DNA from: Pisolithus tinctorius
Lineage: Eukaryota; Basidiomycota; Agaricomycetes; Boletales; Pisolithaceae
Assembly (NCBI GenBank): GCA_024663395.1
Contig: JANFAH010000074.1
Location: forward strand, 124,001 to 188,000
DNA length: 64,000 nt
Direction: 5' to 3'
Shown here: in pieces, positions 13,034 through 25,560 of the stretch
Position numbering within the stretch: the stretch's first letter is position 1
Layout of the letters: each line of letters starts with the position of its first letter
Notes under the pieces: generated by a model
Seen by the model: only the letters and a program-made list of their open reading frames with translations
The model's database searches: none
What the model was told of the DNA's origin: nothing
Position numbers and translations under genes: made by a program

Positions 13034-14317
13034 TCACACACACCCACCACTTGTTCCCACCGCACTCGAATTTTCATCAGCTTTATTACGGATTTCCTTG
13101 GCCCACCGCAGCCCACATGCGTTGCACAGCGTCTTAGGTCCTTGGGGGCCCTGAAAATGCGATAGATCAACTCATGACCATGGACTTCAAGGTCACTTGC
13201 ATACCTTTCGCCATTCTGGCGAGTCCGTTCTCCCACATGTCACGCAAACGTATTGCTCTGTTGTATGCATCTTGCGCATCTGAGGAAGAATGTGTGAAAA
13301 GCAGTGCTCTGAAAGCGAAAAAGATTGTTAGTAACCTTTTTGCGCCTTGACGTGTCATCGCTTGCATCCTCGGCTGGCTGTGTTCCAGAAGACGAATACT
13401 GTCCTCGAAGCGAGTGCGTACTGTGTGGATCGTATCCAGTAACTCTTATCTGGTTGGCTTGTTGCGTGAAGTCATCGCAAGGTAGCCTCGATGATTGATA
13501 GTGCATTACTTGGGGGTACGACCTCGATACATTAGCGGCGCCCCCACCGGTAGCGGGCATTCCGTGGGAGGTATACCCAGTCGACTTTGAACTCCCAGCC
13601 GTGGGGATTGTGGGTGAGGATGTGCGAACTCGCAGTTCCGCAAGTCGTCGTTGCAAACGCTCATTTTCAATCTTGAGCTCCAAGAATGTGTTGAGCCTTG
13701 ACATTAGGAACAAGATCAGTTCCCCGCAAAGAGTGAGCTGGTACGGTTGATCACTCACATAGCGACGTTGCGACTTGGATAAGGTTTGGCCACAGCAAGG
13801 AAACAACGAGGAGAAGTTTCATTTTCCAGATATAGCGGGTAACCTTTTAGCTCGAACAGCACTTGTGATTGAGGTATGTGCTGTATTGCGAATCCGTTTT
13901 TGCATTGCAGACGGATGTATGAATTCATCTCTTTACGTGTATGGAGCGAATCCTGGAACGCCACATAAAACGTCTGTTGGTCCTCTGCTGTGATAAAACA
14001 AGTGGGATGAAACGTGGCATCCAGCGAATATACATGATATACTTACCGTTGACAAAATCCAAGAAATTTCGATCAATGAGTTCGGTGTCTCGCCAACCCA
14101 GAAGCTCTATGATGGCTCTCCCGCAAAACCAGACTTTGGCATCACTGGAGAGGACGAATATAATGGCATCTGAGAGTTCGTTAATGAGGAGATCGGCCCA
14201 ACGCTTCCTCTTGGTAAACTCAAACGTCGAGGGTATCTGGGACGCGTTAGAACTCGAGACGGGTCTTGGCTGTGGCTGTCTCTGTGCCGTGCCAGTGGAG
14301 AGGGAGTGGGCAGACAT
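13034..14317 (-). CDS. wc-2: White collar 2 (PAS-GATA blue-light transcription factor)
   Basis: Partner of WC-1 in the light-sensing white collar complex; binds DNA through a GATA zinc finger. Five exons (14047-14317, 13759-13987, 13336-13696, 13205-13279, 13034-13150) give 350 residues. A PAS domain starts near residue 40 ([33 protein letters not shown]) and continues over the first intron ([19 protein letters not shown] region, then [11 protein letters not shown]). A predicted coiled segment follows ([18 protein letters not shown]). The GATA finger [15 protein letters not shown] / [15 protein letters not shown] is assembled exactly across the last intron, giving Cys-x2-Cys-x18-Cys-x2-Cys. 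The protein ends 22 residues after the finger. The PAS domain has an extra stretch near [17 protein letters not shown] residues that has no GT...AG ends, see findings. Confidence 0.9.
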
Positions 14318-14905
14318 TGGAGAAGAAGAAACGGCCCGCCGCTAATTAATGCCCGGAATAGTAGTGTAACTTGTATACCAACCACAACCTGTTATGACGT
14401 CGTCGCCTGTGTATCAACTGCCTTATGCCGCCGGCTGAGATACCCAAATACGGAGCCAAACGCCCACTCCACACCCCCGATCTGCGGCCGCGGGATTAGT
14501 CATGTGATGTATTTCTCCCGTCACGTGGCTCAGTAAGACACGGCTTCGCCTTATTCGTCTAGCGCACACCTGTGCACAAGCACTACTCCCGGTCATCTCG
14601 GTGGCCGCGTTTGGGGTGGTTGTCTCCGGGTCGTTCTGCCAAGATCCTGATTCTTCTTTTCGTTTCATGCTCTTTACATAAGGTTTTCCACTTATTCCCC
14701 ATACACTGCCTGCTCTTTCTTACTGGAGTCCATCGAGGCAAAGATATCCACTCTACGACATGTTAGCACAAGTGGCCGAATACATAACACAGTCTAGCCA
14801 AACCCAAAACCACGGGAATCTAAGTTCTAAAAGGCCGGTATCCCTGCAATTAAAACATATAACTAGGCGGTTTCTAGGTGTACCGTAACTAGCCAACGAA
14901 AGTCC
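14318..14905. other. Intergenic, upstream of wc-2
   Basis: 588 bases between the wc-2 start and the stop of the short-chain dehydrogenase; both genes are on the minus strand, so it contains the wc-2 promoter and the 3' end of its neighbour. No conserved feature recognised. Confidence 0.4.
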
Positions 14906-16508
14906 TCAAATAACGCAGTATCCTCCGTCAACCCGAATCTCTGTACCTGTCACAAACCGCGATGCATCACTGGCCAGGAATACAATCGCTCCCTGTCATA
15001 AATTCAGCGAAAAGTCCTTGGGAGAGACCGATATAATCAACGCACAGCAAGGTCTTCTGGTTCACCCATCTGGTCAGGCGCACATGGTAAGTTCATCACC
15101 TTTGGGTCAATGACGGCTACCTCACCTTGCCCATAGGTGTGAGACTCTCCCACGTTTTCTAGTCATACGTTCAATCAAGTGCTTGCCATCAAAGTTGACA
15201 CACTAACCTTCAGCTCTTGATCGTGTGCAAGGATCGTCTTTGTAAGCTTCGTAAGCATGTATCCAGGACTGTGACAGCAACTTGAGTCTCCACGCCTGCG
15301 CAGCTTAGGGAAACCCCATGCCTTAATGTATTGACCCGAACACCCTTCTTAGCCCACTCCACTGCTAAACTGGATGCCATATGTCTCACGGCTGTGTACA
15401 TACGTAATTAGAAGTGAACACCTGTGTTGCACAGGAATTGGAAACGAACCAGCTTTAGACGCATTATACGGAGTTTGTGGCTGTTCTGTTTTGAGACACT
15501 TCTATAGCGTGTGTCGGGCTCTAGCTGCGCACCTGGGGTATATTAATGATCTATTTCCGGGGAAGTCCAAGAATCAGCAAAATCGAGAATAAGCCGAAAG
15601 GGGGTCGACTCACAGAAGCACTCATACTCGCGACAAGCACGATAGATCCACCTCCCTGCGGAATCATGCTCCTTGCTGCTTCGCGTGCCGTGAAGAATGA
15701 TCCGTGTACATTGATGTCATACAACCGCTTGATACGGTCAAAGGGATAGCTATTGAAGGGAATGTTTAATGATCAGTGAAATGATACAAGTCCGGACGCA
15801 AACGCTTTCTCACTCGAAAGCAGAATAGTTCTCCACGATACCTACACCGGGCACGGGGGAATGACTTGATTAGCGTTCGTGGCTAGCATTAGCAAGGCAC
15901 ATACCCGCAGAGGCCACGACAGAGTCGATCCGCCCAAATGTGTCGATGGTAGTCTTGAAGGCTTTTTGTACCGAAATCTCGGAGGACACGTCGCAGCCAA
16001 CCCCAATTACCTCAAAGTCCTCGGGTGTTGCATCGGTGTTCAAAGCTGGTCGTTAATTCAATGACAGATCGGATCTGGCACACTTTCCCTATAGACTAAC
16101 CGCACACATCGGTAATCAGCTCGGCAGCGGCTTGCTTGGCCTCGTTTTCCTTCAAGTCAACGATTGCTAGCTGTGTGCATCCACTGCAATGACTCGGCTC
16201 AGTATGCTGCCGTTGGCAAAGGCAAAACTTAGGGAGACGTACGATTGAAGGAACGCTCGACAGAATTCGTGGCCCAATCCTCTTGCAGCACCGGTGACAA
16301 GACAGACCTAGCGAGGACGAGATGACTGGAGTTACTCCAACACCAAACCTCGACGACGTACCTTCCCATCTAATGAAAATGATGGAAGAATCCTTTTCGG
16401 TATGGCTCCACTTGAAGTGCTCTGGTATCTGGCAAGATGGCTTGCACGAGGTATCACGGCATTGCGCAATGCTCTGGATTGGACACGGGCGAGAACACAC
16501 GGGTTCAT
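14906..16508 (-). CDS. Short-chain dehydrogenase/reductase (sorbose reductase-like)
   Basis: NAD(P)-dependent oxidoreductase. Thirteen exons in 1.6 kb give 307 residues: 16362-16508, 16243-16307, 16101-16183, 15905-16045, 15814-15841, 15614-15749, 15533-15550, 15450-15480, 15322-15391, 15208-15268, 15126-15158, 15046-15069, 14906-14992. All phases agree. Motifs: VTGAARGLG (cofactor loop TGxxxGxG), catalytic Ser in SIVLVASMSAS, the YNASK active site (Tyr-x3-Lys), VRVNTLSPGYM, FLASDASRFVTG and the end RVDGGYCVI. The first 49 residues are Arg-rich and could be a mitochondrial targeting peptide. One intron (15269-15321) has a GC donor and one exon (15533-15550) is only 18 bases. The sequence around the active site recalls sorbose reductase or mannitol dehydrogenase-type enzymes, but the substrate is not determined by what I can see. 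Confidence 0.85.
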
Positions 16509-16998
16509 TTTGAAGAACGGGTGGATGGGTGCGGTGTGGTTGGCAGTTGGGATTTAAAGTCAGAGGCCTAGGAAGATCCGGAACTTACGACACAGGCAAC
16601 TCCACTTAACAGACATGACGTACAAGATCCGGGGCCACCGCGTCGCAGCCAAGAGGCCGAAGTAAACGCTGGTCTATCCCGACCTCACTAAAATCCAACT
16701 TAAAGGTTTCTTCCCCACAGCTTGCCAGAAGTTGACAGCAGTCCATCGTCATATTATTATAACATCCATAGAGTGTTGTACCGACTTGGCGATATTTCAT
16801 AGTAAACCATATAAGTAGCGAAACCAGGGAGCGGAAGGAAATCGGACGGGAAACAAGGGTATCCGTGACAGGCCGAAACACGCAAAAGGTATTGGCACGT
16901 GTAATAAAACAGCGGAAGAAGGACAACTGTAACGGCATACAGAAAAACGAAAACTTAAATCCATCCACGCATGAAATCAACACAGTCAGTAAATCAAG
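16509..16998. other. Intergenic, upstream of the dehydrogenase
   Basis: 490 bases with the promoter of the short-chain dehydrogenase and the 3' end of the kinesin gene. Nothing else recognised. Confidence 0.4.
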
Positions 16999-19900
16999 CT
17001 AGAGGCACGCAAACTTGGATTTGCGTCGCTGGATCTCGTCCATTCTTGAGTCGAGCTGTGCGCGGGCTCGTTCCTTTGCCCGGCGCTCCTCGTCGAGTCT
17101 AGACTCCAAGGACTGCTTCTCTTCCGCGATCGACTTCCGCACTGTAGCAACTTCTCGACGAGCATCCTGGAGTTCGTTGCGAAGACTGTCTATCTGTGAA
17201 TTCAGAGAATCTCTTTCCCGTACGAGTTCCGTCGCTTGCATTCGAGCTTTGCGAACTATTGAATTCAGCCGGGTGAGCAAAGCTAACTCCACCAAAGATG
17301 ACGAAACAGTTACGTACGATTCTTTTCGGACTCGCTCAGAGAAGTTTCCAGCGTGCTCACGAGGTCCATGTGCGTAGCAAGATCACTCTCACAGTGCGAC
17401 AACTGCTTGTTGAGTGTCTTGATCATTGCCTCCTGTTCGTTAATTTGCCGTGCTTGGTCTTCGATCTTGGCGGCTACCGCCTTTGTGTCCAAAGGCGGGA
17501 CGCCTGGAACATTGATGGATAGAACTGAGGTTGCTGGCGAATCCGTGGCTTGGGAGTCCCTCGAAGACGAAGGGGAAATAACCGAAAACTGTGTCGATAC
17601 GCTGAAGTTGGATTCCTGGGGCTTGGGAGCTGGTGGAGGTGGTACGGATGGCGGAGGGGTCGGGGGTGGAAGTTTACCATTTAGATTATTTATCCTGGTA
17701 AATGAAAGGTTGCGCTCTGGGGTGGCTCTGGATGACTGTGCATCCTGTACGGTGGAGCCGCGCGCAATCTGAACTTGCAGATCGCGCAACGCATTCTCCT
17801 GCCTAATTTTCTCTCCCTGTAGGGTATCTTTCTCGTCTTTGACACGTTGCAGGCTTTCCTGCATCTCGGCAATAAGGGAACGATGTTTCTCCAATTCGTT
17901 AGTAAGTGATTGGCGCTTCGAAGCTTCTTGAACAAGTTTGGCCTGCTCCGTCTGCATCCCTACAAGTTCAGCCTTGAGCTTCTCCACCTCATTCTCGAGC
18001 TGGTTTTTTTCCAAGCGAACGTTCGTCAAGTCCTCTTCCATAGTTGCCACGAGTTGTGCTTTCTCAGACATCGCGTGGTCATGCTCGAGTTGCGCTTGCC
18101 CAAGCTGGCCCACCGTTGCCTGATGTGACTTTAGCTCATTCTTGAGATGTTCGACGTTCTTTAGTAACGTTTCACGTTCACCAGAGTGTGCAATTTGCAG
18201 TTCCTCGAGAGCCAACGCTGAGCGCTGTCTTTCTGTCTCTAACTCCTGTCTGTGATGGTCCTCAGCGATCTTGACACCGGCACGAGCGGCGTCAAGTTCT
18301 GTACGGAGAACAGAGCGCTCATTCTCGAACTCGTCGCACAATGCGGAACGGCGTTGTTCAAGTTCCGCAAGCGCGGTGGCAGAGTGTTCGCGCTCCTCTG
18401 TTAGCTGACGTTCAGCTGTTGCATGGAGTCCTTCAACGACTGCAAGATGCTGTTTCTGTGCATCCTCTAGAGCGCAGCGAGCCGCAAGCAAAGCAGCCTC
18501 TTGCTTCGCTTCGAGTTTCGCGATTGCATCAGAATGAGAGTCAACAAGAGACTTGCGTTCCTCTTCGGCCTTCGCAAGTGTAGCTTGCAACATGCTCTCC
18601 TGCGACGCTTTTAGCTGTGCAATCTCGTCGTCGTGGTTACGAGCCAACTCCTCGAGAACCGCAGCGTGGGTCCTCTGCAGAGCCTGAATGGTTGAGTCGT
18701 GCTCCTCGCGCGCTTTAGTCGCCGAAGCTGCAGCCTCTTGTTCCAGTTGTTGAAAGGCCTTGGTAAGGCTCTCGATTTGTGCCTCAGATTGTTCCCTGAG
18801 TACCGCCATCGCAGTTGTGTGTTCCATTTTCATATGTTCTCGTCGAGACCTGTAATCCTCTTCTTTGCCGGACAGAATACGAGCATGATCAGCTTTGAGC
18901 CTTTCCATATCTTCCGCGTACAAGGTTTCCTTCCGAGCAATGGCTGAAGCATGTTCCTCCTGTAGCTCACGAAGAGCCTGGTCACGGGCGGATTCCGACT
19001 CTGAGAGGGAACACTCCCGGGCTTTCTCAGCCATACGGATTTCGCTTGCATGATCTTCTCTGAGGCGTTCAAGCATCGCCGCGGCTTCGTCAGCCTGTTT
19101 CTGCGAAGCCTCGGCATGGTCATTACGCAACTTCGTTAGAGCATTGTAGTACTCTTCTTCGGTGCGGTGGAGGTCGGCAGCAGTAGCTTCCTCTTTGCCC
19201 TTCATGGCCGCTTCGTGTTCAGCAGAGAGCTTAGCGAGAGCAGCCTGATGTTCTGCCTCGAGTCGCTGAAGAGTGGAACTAGCTTCTTGCAAGGAGTGCT
19301 GGAGTGCAGAATCATGCTCTGCTCGTAACTTGCCGAAGTTTTCTTCGTGCTCCCGGGTCGCCTTTTCAAGAGCAGCATTCGCTTCGTTGAGTTGATCGCG
19401 AAGGCTCCCAAGAGATGATTCATGTTCGTCCTTGACACGTGCAACATACTCGTCGACCTCTTTGCTCTTGGCATCCAAGGCTTGTTGGTGATCTGATCGC
19501 AACGCCTCCATAGCGGCTGCATGGTCAACTTCCGCTTGATTTATGGACTCCAACAAATCGTGCTCGCGCTGACGTAGGCTTTCTAGCTCTTCCAGAGTGT
19601 TGTCATGCTTAAGACGCAGACCTTCGAGTTCGGTGGACATGTTGAGAGTCTAAAGGTTTCACAATATCTGGTTAGACAGTGCTTCCATGATAAGACAGTC
19701 ACCTCCTACCTGATCTCTGGATAGTATTACCAATTCATCGTGTGCGCGTCGGACCTGAGTCAACTGCTGGTTCAAGGAATCGACCAGCTCCTGGTGCTGT
19801 GATTCTTTCTGGGCCATCGACCTGATAAATTTCGGTCGAAAACATGTTCCTTAACCGAACAGTAATAAACGTACAGCATTAGTTCGTTTAGCCGGTCAAG

Positions 19901-22900
19901 CGATTCGTCAACTTCAGTGTCAGGACTTGCGCCATTTGGAAGTGGGGAAACACCGTGAAGTGCCATGCTTTTGCGGATAGCCTCGAACTTCTGGGCTGTA
20001 GTTGGGGAGAGATGCGTAGAGGGATCGGTAACATCATTTGATACCGTAGCCACTGACGGCGCGACAGCAGAAATCTGCTCCTTCTCTTTCAAAGAAATTT
20101 CGAGTGCAATGATCTCGGCTTCCCTTTCCTTCAGTACCTCTTGGAGCCGCATAATCTCTCTCTCCATACTAACAATAGATCGGTGCTCCGCTGGCGTGCT
20201 TCCACCGTTGGGGCTGGACAAGGAAATGGACGGAGTTGAGTGATGAGGGGAGGGAGATTGTGGAATTGAGCTAGAGGTCCCATGGCTTGAACCAGAGATT
20301 CTGCGTGATCGCGCCAAGGATAGCTCCTGTGACAACGACACCGACGGCAAAAGTGACTGGGACAATGACCTGACAGACCATGAGCATGTACCTTATAAAA
20401 CACAAAGTTGCACAATCATACTTCGCATGCAAAGAATCTGAAGAAGCTGCTTGCCTGAAAAAATGCCGCTTCCCAGATGCGTCAAAATGCGTTGGATCAC
20501 CTAGTGTTTCTCGGCTCCTAGACGCTGTCATCCTTCTCCTGAAAGTTGGCATTTCCACGTTCTCTGCGGGCGATTCTGGGATAGTTGGATTAGAGAGCTT
20601 AGCTTCTTGAATCTGAGCCGCAAGATCTGCGATCTCTTGCAAAGCATTATGGTACTTGGCAGAGACCGAGGTCAGGTCAGTTAGGGTGGCTGCGTATGTT
20701 TGTTGGAGATCGGCTAATTGGGCCTCGACCGAAAGGTCGATCTTCGTTGGCGTCTGGACACCAGAGGAGGGGTTAGATATCCCGTTCTTTGTGGTCGTCA
20801 GGTCTTCAAGGCTACGCTTTGCCTGTTCGACTTCGCCAATCACGCTGCCCAATCGAGCGCGGTCTTCGCCGACTTCCTTTCTCTTCTGTTTCCACTCCTC
20901 CATCTTCAATTCTAACTCCCGAACTTTCTTCTCTCGCTCCTCTAAGTCGGTTCGCCAATTCTCCCCGTCGCTCTTAAAGTTTTCCAGCCGCGTCTGCAAC
21001 GTCCCCACCTCCTCCCGCCTCCTTTCACCCTCACGTTCAAGATGCTCCACGCTCTGTTGGAGGGAGAGGATAGATTCATCGGCTCGAGCGAGACGCGACT
21101 CCAATTCCGTAATGTAGGTAATGGAGTGTGCTTCCGCTTCCCTGTACCGGGCAACTTCGCGTTTCAAATCCGACAGCGACTCGCTGGAGGAAACGCATGT
21201 CTCGTCATATGATTTCATCTTCTCTTCCAGGTCACGAACATAGGCCTAAAGGCAATAAGTGAAATGAAAGGCACATGAGAAGGCGGCCACATACTTCAGT
21301 TGAAGCCTCCCGCTCGCCTAACTTGACCAGACGCGTCCTCAGCTCCTCCACATAAAGTTCCGTCGCAACGTGTCTTTCAGCAAGCTGTGCAAGCTCCTCC
21401 TCTTTTTCCTCAACCATCTCGTTGGTAAGGCGCAATGCTGCACGATTCAGGCCAAGTTCTGCTTCCATGGCACTGATGGTTTTCTCGTATTCCTCAATGA
21501 CAGGCCCAACGATCTCCTCATATTTAGCCGTGCCCCCTATACTACCGCCTGAAGACTGCCGGTGTTTTTCGCCAAGTTCGCGACGTAACCTCGCAAGTTC
21601 CTCTGTCCGCTCCACGTATTTCTCCCGAAGATCTTCGTAATTGTTCCGCAACTCCGACATCTGCTGGAGAACTCTCTTGTTGGGACTTTCTGTAGAGTCG
21701 CTTATATGTATCCCCAGACCATGGGATCCCGGGGGGATGATGGCTCCTCCGTCTTTAAGTTGTTTGAGTTCCTTACGGAGGCGGGTAACGGTGCCCTGGA
21801 GCCATTCGATGTCGTCCCACCCGTCCTCCTTTTCATTGACGGTAACACGATTCTTGATATTTCTTGCGCGGTTAGCATATTTCAGGGTGTTCACCGTCTC
21901 ACCGACATTCCACTCTGTCGGACTGACACAGGCAATCATCATTGTATGAGCATTGCCTCCGAGTGAATCTTGCAAAAGTCGTGTGAGTTTCGAATCGCGG
22001 TAGGGGACGTGCGAGTTGGTATGGGACTTGGACCGCGCCGGGTCTCCTAGAGCAGAGATGACATTTCCGAGGGCCAAAAGGCCGCTGTTGATAGATATAC
22101 CCTCTTTGATGCGTTCGCCGGCCGCAGATGTTCGTTTGAGCTGAAGAACAGTCGACGACTGTGACCAAAGAGAGAAGCAGAATGGCACTTACCCTTTCAG
22201 AACCAGCCAAATCCACGAAATGGAATTTAGACACTATCGTCGTCCAACCTCCAGCATCGTCATCAGCAGCGTCCGCTCGGTTATCAGGTGGTCGTAAACC
22301 TAGCGAACTAGCCGGTCGCAACCCGGCGCCTCTTCCCATCGCAGCCTGAAAGCTTGGTGTAGAAGGTCGTCCCGGAGTGGGAGATGACACCCGGGCAGAA
22401 GAGGGGGACCCATTCGCATGTAAGGAGCCCGGACGGGCGAGGCGAGAAGGAGAGCGGCCAGAAGGAGGCAAAGGGGATGACGAACGGGGAGGCACGCCAG
22501 AACCAGTGTATTTCTTCTGAGTCAATGTCAAAGAGAAGATAGCATGAGAGCGTGAAGATTGTGCGTTCATGTCAGTCTCGTTAGTGCGCCTTATGGAGGT
22601 ACCCTGGCGAATCAGGCTAGAAATGGAAAGAAATGAATGTCGGTTCCGTAATGGGAGGGGGCGAGTACTCACTTCATAACTTCAGCATTGCTACGTACGG
22701 TGACCTCACGGAGGCCTCCCCAGATAATAGAACCATCTTTAGCTTCTCTGATTTGAACTTCACGTCGAACGCCACCCGTGTCGTCCGAGCTGAGAAGGTC
22801 GATTAAATCCTCGTTGTAAATCTCTATGAAGGAGCCCTTGATGGTATAATTCCAGGATGCACCACGTTCTTCCTTGAGCTTCCTCGCTTGGACGAAAATG

Positions 22901-23444
22901 GTGGATACAGCCCGTGGTATTATCCCCATGCCATTGTGGGGATCAGAAGGGTTGGCGTCCAGATCTACGCCAGTCATGGTGAATGTCTTTCCGCTGCTTG
23001 TTTGGCCATAGGCAAGAACAGTACAATTAAAACCTTCCAAGAAATGAGAAATGAGGGGTAGGGCTGTACTTGTGAACATAGCATGTTGTGTGGTATTTGG
23101 GGAATGGACCTGGTCAAAGGAGAAGACTTGCTTTTTCGCGGTCGGCGTGGAAGGCGTAGCGACAGCGGTGGCAGACCCGGAAGCAGTTGGAGCAGCAGAG
23201 GACGCGTCGATGGTTACGCTTGTGTGAGACGTGCCATGGACAACAATCCTCTGAAAACGGGCGGGTATGGACGCTGTGTCTTGGGAGGTCGTCGGTCGAA
23301 TACGCACCGCTGTGAAATGTGAGGGGACAGCGAAATAAACCAACTGGGTATGAACTGACCGACTTGCACAGACGTCGTCGAGCCAGACGAGGTCGACGAC
23401 GACGAGGGCGCCATCGGGAGTGAGATGGTGTTCGAAGCTGGCAA
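16999..23444 (-). CDS. Long N-terminal-motor kinesin (kinesin-4/KIF21-like) with coiled-coil tail
   Basis: Plus-end type kinesin. Nine exons (23360-23444, 22673-23309, 22193-22616, 21295-22140, 20422-21245, 19875-20369, 19710-19821, 17318-19649, 16999-17255) give about 2,003 residues; a start 30 bases later is also possible. The motor domain is N-terminal: AVRIRP, P-loop [13 protein letters not shown] near residue 130, [12 protein letters not shown], switch [14 protein letters not shown], switch [11 protein letters not shown], and [16 protein letters not shown] with the end of the motor at [15 protein letters not shown]. After it come >1,500 residues of heptad-rich coiled coil broken by Ser/Pro-rich linkers (one at about 17,560-17,690). 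The architecture fits kinesin-4/chromokinesin or KIF21; no WD40 tail is present. A Ser/Pro-rich insert of roughly 90 residues lies inside the motor domain. PAC1 lies directly upstream on the same strand. Confidence 0.9.
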
Positions 23445-23877
23445 GGCTACTATTAGTAGTCCCTTAGGTGTGTCAGGGACACGGCGGTTGCCGAGTCAGG
23501 CTAAATTTTTCTACTGTTCGCATGGTTGGCAAGGTTGCCAGACAGAAAGACAGCACCACGTCACGCAATGAGTGAGTGTATGTATACGAGTAATACGGGT
23601 ATGGAGTAAATCAGTACACGGAACGAACGAGAAAGAGATGAAAAAGAAAAGATCGTGAGCAGTGTAGTACGCAATGCAGCGTGTCGTAACGAATGTCTCT
23701 GACTTCTCGGCCATATTCTGTACCGAAGCCCTAAGTCAGTCTACGGTCCCAATGTCTGACAAAATTTCACAGCGGACTTACAAAGGTTGCAACGAAAAAG
23801 AATGCCTGTAGTTCCCGAGCGTTCCTCACCATGCCCAGCATAATTAGAGTATTGTCTAGCTGCACCGACTCGTCAAC
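23445..23877. other. Intergenic between PAC1 and the kinesin
   Basis: 433 bases separating the PAC1 stop from the kinesin start, both minus strand. Contains the kinesin promoter. No motif recognised. Confidence 0.4.
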
Positions 23878-25560
23878 TCATGGAAGCCAAATCTTGATCA
23901 TCTGATCGACCCCAGCAGATGCAACTACATTGACTAATTTCTCTTCTGCTGTCTTCGAGTCAGCTCCATCCGATCCGTTGGCTTTGCTGGACACTCTTTG
24001 CCGTCCCCATGCCAGCGTGGCGACAAAATGTGTATGCGCCTCAACCGTTTTTATGCATCGGCCAGTCGCAAGTTCCCATACCCGTATGGTCTTGTCGTCG
24101 GAAGCAGACAACAACAATTTGCCAGAGGGATGGAACACGAGTGCTCGCACCCAATTGTCATGTCCAGCCTTTCACCTCACGCCGTTAGCCATACTGACGC
24201 GCAAAAACGCCGGGCTACCCACAAGATTCTTCAACATCTGACCACTCTGAGTATCCCAAAGCTTGATTGTCTTATCTCTGGAACCCGTCGCCGCGTATGC
24301 CCCCGGTCTCTTGGTGCGGTCGGTATTCTGAATCAAAACAAAAACATCAAAGGTACGACGTAAATATAGGGAGTATGACCGACCGGGATTCCCGCCAACT
24401 CGCGAATCGCATCGTATGATGCTATAGGAGCAAAGTAGATGATCTCCACTTGGTGCTCGTGACCTCTGAGCTCCATTTTCTGCTCTCCCGTAAGGGGGTC
24501 GAATATCTTGGCCGTCTGTCATCCACACGCGTCAGTAGCAAAAACCAGGGAGAGAGATGCAAGAACGCATACATGATCTTTTGATGCACTGGCAAGTAAT
24601 CGACCGTCATCTGACGGTGTGACACAACGGACCCAATCAGTATGACCGCGTATGGTGCGCACGAGATGCCTAGGAACAGTGAGTGAATATCGTTCCAGCA
24701 CCGAGCGGACAGGACGCACGTCGAAGCGACATCGAATATTCTGATAGAGTGATCCCAACTTGCACTGACAATATACTGATCTCCCGGCATAAACCGCACT
24801 GAAGAAACTGCGTGATCATGTCCTGTCAGCGTCTTTATATTCTTCCACTCGTTCTGCGAGTCCCATATTTTGATGAATAAATCAGCAGAACACGTTACTG
24901 GCCAAACCCTCGGTTGAAAATATTCAAACATACATTCTGCCACAGAACTCACCTAGCAAATGGCCCTTGTGATCAAATTCCACGTCGTTGACCACTTTCT
25001 GATGGCCTTTCAACGTTCGCTCAAATTCCCCTGTCTCCCAATCCCATATCTTGACGGTGGCATCTTCACTTGCGGAGGCTAGGAGCGAGTACTGTGGATG
25101 AAATGCTACACGGGTTATGCTTTGCCTGTGGCCAGTAAGAACGTGCGCAGCAGGGGCACGCGGAACCCAATCGGCTTGCATGGCCGCACGCTTTGAGGGG
25201 GCAAGTGAAAGCTCTTCCTGAAGAGATGCGTTTCGAGTCTCAAGGTCCATGATCTGTGATCGGGGGTGAACTGCATCGGGGTCCTGTTGCACGACGCGAC
25301 GGAGCCGATACCTTCTTCTGCAGACGAATAACACTGGTCCATTTCTTCTCCAGAAGGCCTGCATACTTGGCTTTGGGGTCTGGAGTATACTCTACACCAG
25401 TGTCTTCCTTTAGCGCGTTGTACGCCGAGGTGAAATTGTTGGCACGAAGATATTCCAGCATAGACTTATGCCTGGATCGAGGATGAGTTAGCGTTCAAAT
25501 CACCCGTGTCGGGATCATCACACACAGTTCCTCCTTCTGCCGCTCGGAAAGCAAAGACAT
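23878..25560 (-). CDS. PAC1: Nuclear distribution protein PAC1/NudF (LIS1 homologue)
   Basis: Regulator of cytoplasmic dynein needed for nuclear migration. Eight exons (25526-25560, 25312-25471, 24953-25253, 24720-24897, 24573-24669, 24384-24515, 24223-24327, 23878-24168) give 432 residues, the family's usual length. The N-terminal LisH motif is visible ([20 protein letters not shown], then [13 protein letters not shown]), followed by a short coiled coil and seven WD40 repeats from about residue 105, for example [32 protein letters not shown] and [10 protein letters not shown], ending in [10 protein letters not shown]. The linker before repeat 6 contains [16 protein letters not shown], typical of fungal PAC1. 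All introns are GT...AG. Some basidiomycetes carry two PAC1 copies; this one looks intact. Confidence 0.95.
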
